In this document: one piece after another, positions 9,130 through 16,654 of the stretch
Layout of the letters: each line of letters opens with the position of its first letter
How positions within the stretch are numbered: the stretch's first letter is position 1
Source of the DNA: JBEKCP01 sp049509515
GTDB taxonomy: Bacteria; Planctomycetota; Planctomycetia; Pirellulales; Thermoguttaceae
Assembly (NCBI GenBank): GCA_049509515.1
Contig: JBEKZV010000010.1
Span: 47,632-111,631, forward strand
Reading direction: 5' to 3'
Length of the DNA stretch: 64,000 nucleotides
Program-made: the position numbers and the translations under genes
Notes under the pieces: generated by a model
Databases searched by the model: none
Told to the model about the DNA's origin: nothing
The model's input: only the letters and a program-made list of their open reading frames with translations

Positions 9130-10329
9130 TCAGGCGGGTTTTGGTGAATCGGGGGCCGGCCCCGCGTCCTTGCTCTTTTCCACGGTCGAGGCGGGTTTAC
9201 CCGGCTCGTTCCCCTGCTTGCCTGGGGGGATGGCGTTTCGCCCCGGCTTGCGCCCCTCCGGCGGGGCAGACTGGGAGGCCTCGGGCTGCCCGGGACCCTC
9301 TTTGGCCGAGTTCGCGCTGAGTCCCGTCGCCTTCCAAAAAGTCTGGTCCGCCGCGGCTGGGGGAGCCGGCCCGGCGGGCGTGTTGGAAGCGCTCTCCTGA
9401 AGCTCGACGTCGCGGACGTCCGCCCCTTTCAGGAGCCGCATGTTCCAGCGGGCCGCCTGCCGGGGCGGGGGCGATTCCTCCGACTTGCCAGCCATCTTCG
9501 CCTGGACCGACTTGAGATACTCCTTGAAACCCTTGTCCATCTCCTTCGGCGCCCGGCCCGTATTGGAAACCAGCACCTCCCGCTCCCGGTGGGCGCCCTC
9601 GCCGTGGCTGAACAACTCCTGCGGCAGCGCGCCGGTGGTGGCCACTTCCTTGTCGTCCTCCGGACCGCGCATGATCAGGCGGATGGTTCCCAGCTCGCCG
9701 GCCAACGTCACCTTCTCGGCTTGCTGGGGCGTGACCAAGAGCGAGACCGTCGTCGCCTGAATCGACTTTGTCGCCTGGCCCGTCGTATCCAGCCCGTACA
9801 CATCATTGACGGCAAAGACTTTGATGTCTTGGAGGATCGTCTTGGTGGTGGTTTCCGAGATTCCCATTCCCGCGTTGCGTTGGATGTACACCTGGAGATC
9901 GACGCGGGTTCCCGGCAGGATCAATCCATGGTGGATCGTCACCGGGTCGACCTTGACGGATACGACGCGATACCCCTTGGGAATCAGCTCGTCGGACCGC
10001 TCGCCCAACCCGTGGCCGAACAGTTTTTGCTCCAGGAGCGGCTCCCCCACGTAGAAGTGGACGCGGGCGCCGCGGCCCTCGACATCCTCGGTCCGAACCA
10101 GCGCCCCGGCCGGGACCTTGTCCTTGTCCCAGTCCTCCAGCTTGATCATCTCGGCGGTCACCTTGCTACCCAGCGCGATCTCCTTTGTGGCCACGTAAAT
10201 GGCCTGCCTCTCGACGGTTGCAGCAGGCTTGTCGTTGGACCGCCGGCCCACGACCTGCGTGATGCCCACGGAAGCCACCAGGCCGCAACCCAGCGCTAGC
10301 AACAGAAGAGCAATGGACTTGCCTCGCAT
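9130..10329 (-). CDS. cpaB: Tad pilus assembly protein CpaB/RcpC (SAF domain)
   Basis: A 399-residue protein. It has an N-terminal membrane anchor (IALLLLALGCGLVASVGI), then a SAF domain (IYVATKEIALGSKVTAEMI, PAGALVRTEDVEG) and the RcpC/CpaB core (YRVVSVKVDPVTIHHGLI, PGTRVDLQVYIQ, TVSLLVTPQQAEKVTLA). The C-terminal 130 residues are long, hydrophilic and Pro-rich. It starts at ATG 10329 with GAGGGG just upstream. It works in the periplasm with the secretin. The gap to cpaC is 23 bases, so the two genes are very probably co-transcribed. Confidence 0.93.
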   Translation of the reverse strand: MRGKSIALLLLALGCGLVASVGITQVVGRRSNDKPAATVERQAIYVATKEIALGSKVTAEMIKLEDWDKDKVPAGALVRTEDVEGRGARVHFYVGEPLLEQKLFGHGLGERSDELIPKGYRVVSVKVDPVTIHHGLILPGTRVDLQVYIQRNAGMGISETTTKTILQDIKVFAVNDVYGLDTTGQATKSIQATTVSLLVTPQQAEKVTLAGELGTIRLIMRGPEDDKEVATTGALPQELFSHGEGAHREREVLVSNTGRAPKEMDKGFKEYLKSVQAKMAGKSEESPPPRQAARWNMRLLKGADVRDVELQESASNTPAGPAPPAAADQTFWKATGLSANSAKEGPGQPEASQSAPPEGRKPGRNAIPPGKQGNEPGKPASTVEKSKDAGPAPDSPKPA

Positions 10330-10670
10330 GACCCCCTCAACTTGATATCTTTTAGGGAATCGTCTCAGGACGCATAACTGGCGTTGCCGTCAATTGCGCT
10401 CTTCCGTTTACAAACATTGGCGAAGGAACCTTTGGAACTTGATTGAAAGGCCACCGCCCGGTAACTCTCGCCACGGCGGCGCAATCAGCACCTTGCCTCC
10501 GCTCGGCTGATCGAGCGGGGAAGGCGCAGCCGCGGCTCATCACCGATTTATTCGGCACAATTGGCACACTTTCCCCAGTTTTCCACATTCACTTCTTGCC
10601 GGGCATCCTGCCGGCCGAGGGTCTAGCAGCCCAGTGGCGCTCCCCATCCTGCCCATCTGCCCCTGTCGAA
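10330..10670. other. Intergenic region between cpaA and cpaB
   Basis: 341 bases with no convincing open frame. Read on the minus strand it is less GC-rich than the coding DNA and could hold an internal promoter for cpaB onward, but no clear -35/-10 pair was found. A TTGGCAC string near 10560 lacks a matching -12 element. Confidence 0.4.
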
Positions 10671-11237
10671 CTAGATCAGCATCCCACTCCACACGAAATA
10701 GGCGATCGTGCCCAGGGCAATCGGAATTCCATAGGGCAACAACATCATGGAACTCTTCCGCTCGGCGGCGATGGCCGAGAGTTTGGCCGGGTCCCGGATG
10801 AGAAGGATCTCGTACAGGATTCCGCGGAACTGCACCCAGTGGCGATGCCATTGCCGCCGGACGAGGACCATGCCGACGGCCAGTACGCCGCCGACGACGG
10901 CCGAGACGCAGAACGCATAGCATGTGGTGGTGCCCCAGACCCAGGCGCCGACGCCGGCCAGGAGTTTCACGTCGCCGGCCCCCATGCCCCCGATGGCGTA
11001 GGCCGGCAGGAGCAATGCCAGGCCGACGGCCGTGCCCGTCAGGCTCCACGCCAGGCCCTCCCAGCCGTAGCCGATTGCGCTGAGGGTCCAGCCGCCGATG
11101 ACCAACGGGAAGGTCAGCCAGTTGGGGACCCGGAGCTTCCAGCCGTCAATCATGGCCGCCAGCACCAAAACGGCGCTGAGCAACCAGACTTGCCAGTGGT
11201 CGATCAAGGCATCCGGCAGCGTGGGGGCCAGGCTCAT
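10671..11237 (-). CDS. cpaA: Prepilin peptidase CpaA/TadV (A24 family)
   Basis: A 188-residue polytopic membrane protein. It has the two catalytic aspartates of A24 peptidases: Asp31 in MIDGWKLRVPN and Asp89 in GGMGAGDVKLL (the GxGD motif). About six TM segments are visible. It lacks the N-terminal methylase domain, as expected for Tad prepilin peptidases. GGAG lies six bases before ATG 11237. It cleaves the Flp prepilin leader at the inner membrane. Confidence 0.94.
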   Translation of the reverse strand: MSLAPTLPDALIDHWQVWLLSAVLVLAAMIDGWKLRVPNWLTFPLVIGGWTLSAIGYGWEGLAWSLTGTAVGLALLLPAYAIGGMGAGDVKLLAGVGAWVWGTTTCYAFCVSAVVGGVLAVGMVLVRRQWHRHWVQFRGILYEILLIRDPAKLSAIAAERKSSMMLLPYGIPIALGTIAYFVWSGMLI

Positions 11238-11258
11238 TTTGCACTCCGTAGGGATCGG

Positions 11259-11366
11259 TCATCGCCAGCTCGCCAACAGGCCGATCCAGGCCCCGACCAC
11301 CGAGACCAGGCAGACGATCGTTTCGGCTGCGGCTTGGGTCAACTCGATGGGGATGAGCGGATTCAC
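11259..11366 (-). CDS. 35-residue single-span membrane peptide in the Tad operon
   Basis: A short frame starting at GTG 11366 with AGGAG six bases upstream and ending in TGA at 11259, 21 bases before cpaA. The predicted peptide starts MNPLIPIELTQAAAETIVCL and continues with one hydrophobic span ending in LLASWR. It fills the space between the proximal pilin gene and cpaA. The good ribosome-binding site, the position and the TM-like content support a real gene. Function is unknown; a small pilus-assembly or pseudopilin-like factor is possible. Confidence 0.6.
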   Translation of the reverse strand: MNPLIPIELTQAAAETIVCLVSVVGAWIGLLASWR

Positions 11367-11445
11367 GGCCAACTCCTGAGGGCGACCGGCGGCTGGGCCG
11401 AGTGCGTGTCTCTACTGAAGCTTAGGTCACGAAAGCTCGGCGGGC

Positions 11446-11512
11446 GGGGTCTTAGGTCGTTAGGTCTTTGGCCTTAGGTCTCTGGCGGCGGCCCAAGACC
11501 CAAGACCCTTGC
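11446..11512. repeat. Heptanucleotide-type repeat (GGTCTTA / CCAAGAC)
   Basis: Irregular 7-bp-period runs of GGTCTTA-type units face CCCAAGA units on the other side, so the tract can fold back on itself. The same family recurs near 38752, 40142 and 54690. Confidence 0.65.
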
Positions 11513-11524
11513 AGCAAGAAAGGC

Positions 11525-11562
11525 AATCCCCCTTGGCAGCCGTGGGGGCGCCAAGGGGGATT
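11525..11562 (-). terminator. Terminator-like hairpin after proximal flp
   Basis: AATCCCCCTTGGC (11525-11537) pairs perfectly with GCCAAGGGGGATT (11550-11562). On the minus strand it is followed by GCCTTTCTT, a modest T-rich run. A near-identical hairpin follows the second flp gene. It probably limits read-through from the abundant pilin message into the rest of the operon. Confidence 0.7.
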
Positions 11563-11638
11563 TCCGGTTTTTGCCGTGCCACGCGCCGGGCCACATCGGG
11601 CCCGGCGGCGCGGATCGAGCCGCGGTGTGGACGAGAGC

Positions 11639-11815
11639 CTAGCCGTGGATCGAGCTCGCCACGCGGTTGAACGCGCTGGAGGCGTTCGTACCGATTGACG
11701 AGATGGCCGTCAGGCACACGACCACAATCAGCGTCAGCATCACCGCGTACTCGACGGCGGTGGGCCCGTCCTCGGAAACGAGGAAGCGGTGCAACTTCAG
11801 AGCAAGCGACTTCAT
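11639..11815 (-). CDS. flp: Flp-type pilin (proximal copy)
   Basis: A 58-residue Flp prepilin. The leader MKSLALKLHRFLVSEDG ends in Gly17, with Glu22 and Tyr23 following (G-x4-E-Y), the Tad prepilin cleavage context. The hydrophobic helix AVMLTLIVVVCLTAISSIG comes next. GGAGG lies seven bases before ATG 11815. It is the major pilus subunit or a close relative. It shares its leader, the first 30 residues and most of the tail with the second copy. Its own promoter has a perfect TTGACA. Confidence 0.95.
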   Translation of the reverse strand: MKSLALKLHRFLVSEDGPTAVEYAVMLTLIVVVCLTAISSIGTNASSAFNRVASSIHG

Positions 11816-11890
11816 GCGTATTCCTCCGTTCCGGCGCCCTCCCCGAGATTCGGGACGACCCGGAAGTACAACCAAACCTGGGTCTCGTCG

Positions 11891-11935
11891 GATATGACGG
11901 CGGTCCCGCAGGTCCGCCGCGGCCTGCACCATATC
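11891..11935 (-). promoter_or_regulatory. Conserved 5' UTR hairpin of proximal flp
   Basis: On the minus strand ATATG pairs with CATAT, and an inner GGCGG pairs with CCGCC. The same structure with changed loop bases is present in the second flp leader (12582-12628), which suggests it is kept as RNA structure. Confidence 0.5.
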
Positions 11936-12009
11936 GTCCGACACCCTTCTAGTAAAGCAGCACTACAGGCCCTCAATCCATGCGTGCGAACATCCTGCCT
12001 CTATGCTAA

Positions 12010-12037
12010 AACCTAGGTCGGATTTCCCGGATGTCAA
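12010..12037 (-). promoter_or_regulatory. Promoter of proximal flp
   Basis: On the minus strand a perfect -35 TTGACA (12037-12032), a 16-base spacer and a -10 TAGGTT (12015-12010) are seen. The predicted transcript has a leader of about 190 bases before flp. The sequence aligns with the promoter of the second copy. Confidence 0.6.
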
Positions 12038-12217
12038 ATTGTCGCGCTTCCCAATTCCGTATTCCCCGTCTCATCTTCGCCGACCGGGCGCCATCGGGCA
12101 CCGCGCGCAGCGTGGCCGGCATGGTCTGGCACGGCGCCCGGCCACGAAAACCGGGACGGTCCCCGTGGACGGTTACGGGCACCCGCCGGGCGCCCTTGGG
12201 CCTTCTCAAGAAAGGCG

Positions 12218-12253
12218 ATCCCCCTTGGCAGCCGTCGGGACGCCAAGGGGGAT
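12218..12253 (-). terminator. Terminator-like hairpin after distal flp
   Basis: ATCCCCCTTGGC (12218-12229) pairs with GCCAAGGGGGAT (12242-12253). On the minus strand it is followed by CGCCTTTCTT. It is nearly identical to the hairpin after the proximal flp. Confidence 0.7.
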
Positions 12254-12330
12254 TTCCGGTTTTTGCCGCGCCACGCGCCGGGCCGCATTGGGCCCGGCGG
12301 CGTGGCGCGAGCCGTGGTCCGGCCCGGAGC

Positions 12331-12507
12331 CTAGCCGTGGATCGAGTTCCCCACGGTGGTGAACGCGCTGGAGGCGTTCGTACCGATCGACGCGATGGCT
12401 CCCAGGCACACGATCACGATCAGCGTCAGCATCACCGCGTACTCGACGGCGGTGGGCCCGTCCTCGGAAACGAGGAACCGGTGCAACTTCAGGGCAAGCG
12501 ACTTCAT
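12331..12507 (-). CDS. flp: Flp-type pilin (distal copy, c-di-GMP riboswitch in leader)
   Basis: A 58-residue Flp prepilin, closely similar to the proximal copy, with Gly17/Glu22/Tyr23 at the processing site. It differs mainly in the tail (GAIASIG, AFTTVGNSIHG). GGAGG lies six bases before ATG 12507. The leader is about 320 bases and contains a GEMM-I riboswitch (12687-12786) that the other copy lacks. This copy is therefore probably expressed in response to cyclic di-GMP. Whether the two pilins assemble together cannot be seen from sequence. Confidence 0.95.
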   Translation of the reverse strand: MKSLALKLHRFLVSEDGPTAVEYAVMLTLIVIVCLGAIASIGTNASSAFTTVGNSIHG

Positions 12508-12581
12508 GCTGTTCCTCCCCCTCCGGCGCCCTCCCCGAGACGCGGGGCGAGCCGGAAGTACGAGCAAACCTGGGTCCCATC

Positions 12582-12628
12582 GGATATGACGGCGGCACCA
12601 CAAGTCCGCCGCGGCCTGTGCCATATCC
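12582..12628 (-). promoter_or_regulatory. Conserved 5' UTR hairpin of distal flp
   Basis: On the minus strand GGATATG pairs with CATATCC, enclosing GGCGG/CCGCC. It corresponds to 11891-11935 in the other copy. It could be part of the riboswitch output or an mRNA stabiliser. Confidence 0.5.
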
Positions 12629-12686
12629 TCCGACACCCTTGTAGCAAGAACGTGCCTCTCCCTGCCTAACGAGCGCAGCCCCATTC

Positions 12687-12786
12687 CTTCATCCTTTCGG
12701 TAGCCGGGCGACCGGCGCCCCCTGGGCGCCGGCCCTTGGCTTTGCGTCCCGGCCTTGCAGCCGGTTTGCCTTTTTCAGGGATGAAG
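12687..12786 (-). ncRNA. Cyclic di-GMP-I (GEMM-I) riboswitch
   Basis: Read on the minus strand, the region has the GEMM-I hallmarks in order. A closing stem CTTCATCC/GGATGAAG brackets the element. Then come AGGCAAACC, a CCGGC stem capped by a GCAA tetraloop, GGGACGCAAAGCC, a second GC-rich stem (CCGGCGCC/GGCGCCGG), and GGCTACCG. The GNRA loop and its expected partner stem are both present. It lies in the leader of the distal flp gene, downstream of that gene's promoter. The expression platform was not resolved; two hairpins lie between it and the ribosome-binding site. Confidence 0.88.
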
Positions 12787-12836
12787 AGGCTACAGGCCTC
12801 CAATCCATGGGTGCAAGCGTCCTGCTTCCATGCTAA

Positions 12837-12865
12837 AATCTACGTCATTCGGCCCGATGTGTCCA
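12837..12865 (-). promoter_or_regulatory. Promoter of distal flp / riboswitch transcript
   Basis: On the minus strand a -35 TGGACA (12865-12860), a 17-base spacer and a -10 TAGATT (12842-12837) align with the stronger promoter of the proximal copy. Transcription would start about 45 bases before the riboswitch. It overlaps the region just upstream of the divergent hemC gene. Confidence 0.55.
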
Positions 12866-12895
12866 ATTGCCGCGCTTGAATATCCAATAGTCACC

Positions 12896-13825
12896 ATGTC
12901 GAGCCCTGCGGTGCGATTTCGCCTCGGTACGCGGGCCAGCCCATTGGCCCGCTGGCAGGCTGATTGGGTGGCGGCCCGGCTCGGCCAGCAGGGCATCGCG
13001 GTCGAGCTGGTCCACGTCACGACCTCCGGCGACCGCGGCGGGCCGCCGATCGCGCGGGGGCCGGACCGCGGGGTGTTCACCAAGGAGATCCAGCAGGAGC
13101 TTCTGGCAGGCCGCATCGACCTGGCCGTCCACAGCCTCAAGGACCTGCCGACCGACGCGGTGAGCGGATTATGCCTGGCCGCGGTGCCCGAGCGGGCCGC
13201 GCCGAACGACGTGCTGGTGTGCGATCGCGCCGCGTCCTTCGCGGAGCTTCCCGGCGGGGCGATTGTGGGGACCGGCAGCCTCCGCCGCCGCGCCCAGTTG
13301 CTCCACGCCCGCGGCGACCTGGTGATGCGGGACCTCCGCGGCAACGTCGACACGCGGCTCCGCAAGCTGCACGAGGGGCAGTACGACGCCATCGTGCTGG
13401 CCGAGGCGGGGCTGCGGCGGCTCGGTCTGGCCCGCGAAATCACCCAAGTGTTGCCGCTTGATCTGGCGCTGCCGGCCGTGGGACAGGGGGCGCTCGGGAT
13501 CGAGGTGCGGAGCGACGACGCGGCCGCCCGGCAGGCCGTTGCCCCGCTGGAGCACGCGGCCACTCGGGCCGCGGTGACGGCCGAGCGGGCGATGCTGGCC
13601 GCACTGGCGGGCGGCTGTCTCGCGCCGATCGCCGCCTGGGGCCGGCTGGAGCAAGACGCCCTCGTCCTGAGCGGCCGCGTGCTCAGTGCCGACGGCGCCC
13701 GGAAGATCGAGGCTACGCTCGCGGCCGCGCTTGCGGAGGCCGACGGCCTGGGCCGCCGCGTGGCCGACGCCCTGCTGGCCCAAGGCGCCGCCGAATTGGT
13801 CGAGGCCGCCCGACGCGGTGCATGA
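12896..13825 (+). CDS. hemC: Porphobilinogen deaminase (hydroxymethylbilane synthase)
   Basis: A 309-residue enzyme that joins four porphobilinogen units into hydroxymethylbilane in tetrapyrrole synthesis. Visible motifs are RLGTRASPLARWQA at the N-terminus, HSLKDLPT, GTGSLRRRAQL, DLRGNVDTRL, and the dipyrromethane cofactor cysteine Cys241 in LAGGCLAPI. Length and order are normal. I chose ATG 12896 (MSSPAVRF) although no ribosome-binding site is visible; the frame is open 22 codons upstream into the flp promoter region. Confidence 0.95.
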   Translation: MSSPAVRFRLGTRASPLARWQADWVAARLGQQGIAVELVHVTTSGDRGGPPIARGPDRGVFTKEIQQELLAGRIDLAVHSLKDLPTDAVSGLCLAAVPERAAPNDVLVCDRAASFAELPGGAIVGTGSLRRRAQLLHARGDLVMRDLRGNVDTRLRKLHEGQYDAIVLAEAGLRRLGLAREITQVLPLDLALPAVGQGALGIEVRSDDAAARQAVAPLEHAATRAAVTAERAMLAALAGGCLAPIAAWGRLEQDALVLSGRVLSADGARKIEATLAAALAEADGLGRRVADALLAQGAAELVEAARRGA

Positions 13826-13827
13826 GG

Positions 13828-14574
13828 TTACTTCTCGAACGCCTGGGCGGGGGGGGCGTCCTCGGGCAGGTACAGCAGCCGGCCGCAGGTCTTGCAGAAC
13901 ATCGGGTGCGCCATGCGGATCTCGGCCTGGACGTTCAACGGAACCTGTTGGTTGCAGCCACCGCAGCAGCCGTCGATCACCACGGCCAAGGCATCCTCGC
14001 CGCGCTGGCGAACCATCCGCCGGTAGACCTCGCAGACCTTGGGCGGCAGGCCTTCCTCGGACTGCCGCAGCTCCCCCTCCAGCCGCTGGATGTCGTGGCG
14101 GATGTGCGGTTCCTGCTTCTGGACCTCAGCCTGGATCTGGACGGCTCTTTGCCGGGCAGCCGCCAGGGCCGCCTCCGCCTCGGCGATCTTCGCCGCAAAG
14201 GCGTCCACCTGCTCGAGCACCTCGAGAATCTCGTCCTCCAGGACGCTGTTGGCCATCTCGTCGGCGGCGATCTGCTCCTTGAGGATCTGGTACTCGCGGT
14301 TGCTGGCCGCCATGTTCAGCTTCCGCTTGAGATCCTTGATCTTCTCCTCGTTGCCTTTCAGTTGAAGCTGTTTCTGGTCGATGTCCTTGCGAGTCGTCTT
14401 GAGCTCGTCGCGAAGCCGGGCCATCTCCTCTTCACGGTGCTTGACGTGCGTCTCGGCGGCGCCGACCTGTTTCGGGCCGCGGTCGAGCCGCTCCCTCAAG
14501 TCGCTGAGCTGCCGGTGGATGCGGTGCAGGGTCCGCAGCGTGCCTAAGCTGACGTTGGCGTTGGAACTGGGCAT
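13828..14574 (-). CDS. Coiled-coil protein with C-terminal C4 zinc ribbon (DUF164/COG1579)
   Basis: A 248-residue protein. Residues 20-190 are almost entirely charged coiled coil (for example KTTRKDIDQKQLQLKGNEEK). The last 55 residues hold two Cys pairs, CCGGC and CKTC, typical of the C4 zinc ribbon of the COG1579 family. Members are conserved in many bacteria and are thought to bind nucleic acid, with no settled role. It converges on hemC with only 2 bases between stops. Confidence 0.88.
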   Translation of the reverse strand: MPSSNANVSLGTLRTLHRIHRQLSDLRERLDRGPKQVGAAETHVKHREEEMARLRDELKTTRKDIDQKQLQLKGNEEKIKDLKRKLNMAASNREYQILKEQIAADEMANSVLEDEILEVLEQVDAFAAKIAEAEAALAAARQRAVQIQAEVQKQEPHIRHDIQRLEGELRQSEEGLPPKVCEVYRRMVRQRGEDALAVVIDGCCGGCNQQVPLNVQAEIRMAHPMFCKTCGRLLYLPEDAPPAQAFEK

Positions 14575-14593
14575 GGGAATGGGGGGAATGGAG

Positions 14594-14655
14594 ATTGGGG
14601 ATTAGGGATTGGGGATTGGGGATTCGTTTAGCGGGCGGGCTTGCCCGCCGTTTAC
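14594..14655. repeat. Heptanucleotide repeat (ATTGGGG) followed by dispersed TTTAGCGGGCGGGCTTGCCCGCCG element
   Basis: Four 7-bp units (ATTGGGG, ATTAGGG, ATTGGGG, ATTGGGG) run from 14594 to 14621. A GC-rich palindrome related to those at 18869, 23157 and 63886 follows. Confidence 0.75.
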
Positions 14656-14727
14656 ATGGGGTTCCAGGTTTTGGATTTGAGATTCGGGCGGGGCGCCGTG
14701 CGGAGCATGGTCGCCCGCCGTTTGCGC

Positions 14728-14762
14728 AAAAAAACCGCCGGCCTTGCAAGGGCCGGCGGTTG
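14728..14762 (-). terminator. Rho-independent terminator of the rpoD transcript
   Basis: On the minus strand AACCGCCGGCCC, loop TTGCAA and GGCCGGCGGTT form a strong hairpin followed by a run of seven T. It is 88 bases past the rpoD stop. It is the clearest intrinsic terminator in the window. Confidence 0.92.
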
Positions 14763-14850
14763 GGGAGGACTCGCCGTTTGAGCCCGGAGACGGTGGGCCG
14801 CGCGCCGTGCCGCACCACGCGCCGCGTGGTGGCCGGGTCGGCCCGGCACG

Positions 14851-16527
14851 TCACGCCGCCCGGTCGACGAAGCCCACCAACTGCCGGCTGCGGACCGGGT
14901 GCTGGAGCTTCTTGACGGCCTTGGCCTCGATCTGCCGGACCCGCTCGCGGGTGACTTTGAAGATCCGCCCCACCTCTTCCAGGGTATAGGTATACCCGTC
15001 GCCCAGGCCGTAGCGCAAGCGGATGATCTCCCGCTCGCGGTAGGTGAGGGTCTTGAGCAGGGCGTCGATCTTCTGCCGCAGCAGTTCATTTCCGGCTGCC
15101 TTGTCCGGCCGGGGCAACCCGCCGTCCTCGATGAACTCTCCAAAACAACTATCTTCGCTCTCGCCGACCGGCCGGTCAAGGCTTACCGGGTGGCGGCCGA
15201 TGCTCAGGACGCGGCGGACCTCGTCCAGGCACAACTCGGCGGAGGCGGCCATCTCCTCGGTCGTCGGCTCCCGCCCCAGCTCCTGGGCGAGCCGCTTCGA
15301 CACGTTCCGCAGCTTGCTCAAGATGTCGATCATGTGGACGGGGATGCGGATGGTGCGGGCTTGGTCGGCGACGGCCCGGGTGATCGCCTGCCGGATCCAC
15401 CAGGTGGCGTAGGTGGAGAACTTATAGCCGCGGCGGTACTCGTACTTATCGACGGCCCGCATCAGCCCCGTATTGCCCTCCTGGATCAGGTCCAGGAAGC
15501 TCAGGCCGCGGTTGCGGTACTTCTTGGCGATGGAGACTACCAGGCGGAGGTTGCCGCTGGAGAGATCCCGCTTGACCTGCTCGTAGTCCTGGTGCTGGCG
15601 GTACATCAGGTCGCAGCGCTGCCGCAGGCTCTTGGGGCTTTCCTGGGTCCGGACCATCAAGTCGCGGAGCTCGCGGCGCAGGGCGGTGCGGCGGTCGCGG
15701 TGGGCGGGGCCGTCCGGCAGAGTCCGCAGGAACTCGCGGATCTGGAACATGCGGCGGACCGATTCCTCCATCTGCCGCATCATGGCCTGGACCCGCCGCG
15801 TCCGCAGGCTCAGCTCTTCGACGAGCGTGAGCATCTTCCGCCGCCGGCGGATGAAGCGCTTGCGGGCGTCGCCCGCCGCGCCCTCGGGCGTGCGGCGACT
15901 GAACAGCCGCTGGAAATCCCGCCGGTTCTCGTCCCCCAAGTGTACGAGCGTCCGCAGGTTGTGGGGCATGCGGGCGATGATCTGCTCCTTGGTCAGCCGC
16001 TCGGTCAACGAGACCTTGATCGTGCGGTCGAAGGGCAGCGCGCCGCCGTGGACCTTGGCCAGCGTGGCCAGCGTGCTCCGCATCGCCAGGCTGCAACCCA
16101 TCACCGTGCGGCGGAACCTCTTGCGGGTGACCTCGATCTTCTTGGCCAGTGAGATTTCCTGCTGCCGCGTCAGCAGCGGGATTTCGGCCATCTGGGAGAG
16201 ATAGAGCCGGATGGGGTCGCTGGTCCATTTGGTCACGTCCGGGGGCGGCGGCGGGGGCTCGGCCGCTCCCCCCGGCACCCCCCCCTGCTCCAGGGCCTCG
16301 GCGTCCAGCTCCTTGTCCGCCTGCTCGGCGACGTCGTAGAACTCCGGGGCCGGGGGCTCGTTCACCAGGTCGACGCCCTCTTCCTCCAGAGCGATCAGAA
16401 GATTGTCGAGCTTGTCGGGGTTCACCTCCTCGTCGGGCAGGTACTCGTTGACTTCGTCGTAGGTCAGATAGCCTTGCGTCTTGCCCCTGGCGATCAGCTC
16501 CTGTAAATCCTTGTCGAAAAGGTCCAC
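14851..16527 (-). CDS. rpoD: Primary RNA polymerase sigma factor RpoD (sigma-70)
   Basis: A 558-residue sigma factor. GTG 16527 (VDLFDKDLQELI) has AAAGGAG seven bases upstream. Region 1.1 is at the N-terminus (TYDEVNEYLPDEEVNPDKLD). Region 1.2 is DPIRLYLSQMAEIPLLTRQQE. A long non-conserved region follows, then region 2 (NLRLVVSIAKKYRNRGLSFLDL, KFSTYATWWIRQAITRA), region 3 and region 4 (LEEVGRIFKVTRERVRQIEAK). It directs transcription of housekeeping genes. It follows dnaG by 127 bases, the macromolecular-synthesis operon arrangement, here without rpsU in view. Confidence 0.96.
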   Translation of the reverse strand: MDLFDKDLQELIARGKTQGYLTYDEVNEYLPDEEVNPDKLDNLLIALEEEGVDLVNEPPAPEFYDVAEQADKELDAEALEQGGVPGGAAEPPPPPPDVTKWTSDPIRLYLSQMAEIPLLTRQQEISLAKKIEVTRKRFRRTVMGCSLAMRSTLATLAKVHGGALPFDRTIKVSLTERLTKEQIIARMPHNLRTLVHLGDENRRDFQRLFSRRTPEGAAGDARKRFIRRRRKMLTLVEELSLRTRRVQAMMRQMEESVRRMFQIREFLRTLPDGPAHRDRRTALRRELRDLMVRTQESPKSLRQRCDLMYRQHQDYEQVKRDLSSGNLRLVVSIAKKYRNRGLSFLDLIQEGNTGLMRAVDKYEYRRGYKFSTYATWWIRQAITRAVADQARTIRIPVHMIDILSKLRNVSKRLAQELGREPTTEEMAASAELCLDEVRRVLSIGRHPVSLDRPVGESEDSCFGEFIEDGGLPRPDKAAGNELLRQKIDALLKTLTYREREIIRLRYGLGDGYTYTLEEVGRIFKVTRERVRQIEAKAVKKLQHPVRSRQLVGFVDRAA

Positions 16528-16654
16528 CGTGCGACTCCTTTCGCGCCTTCCTGGCGTTCTCGGGGATCTTGGGATTTGCGATCTTTCCCCGCGCCCGTAT
16601 CCCCCCCGGTGCAATCGGGGGGCTTTGCGAGGGATCGCCCGGCCAAGAGCATCC

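Larger units (their letters stand above)
11816..12217. other. Leader and promoter region of proximal flp, then spacer to the second flp unit
   Basis: It holds the flp1 5' UTR with two hairpins (one at 11891-11935, one just before the ribosome-binding site) and the promoter at 12010-12037, followed by GC-rich spacer. No other gene was seen. Confidence 0.6.

Noticed and set aside
10555..10580. Sigma-54 promoter (TTGGCAC)
   Set aside because: It lies on the plus strand where no gene follows, and the -12 GC element is missing.
16602..16622. Terminator between dnaG and rpoD
   Set aside because: CCCCCC...GGGGGG can pair but has no T-tract on either strand, and the two genes are expected to be co-transcribed.
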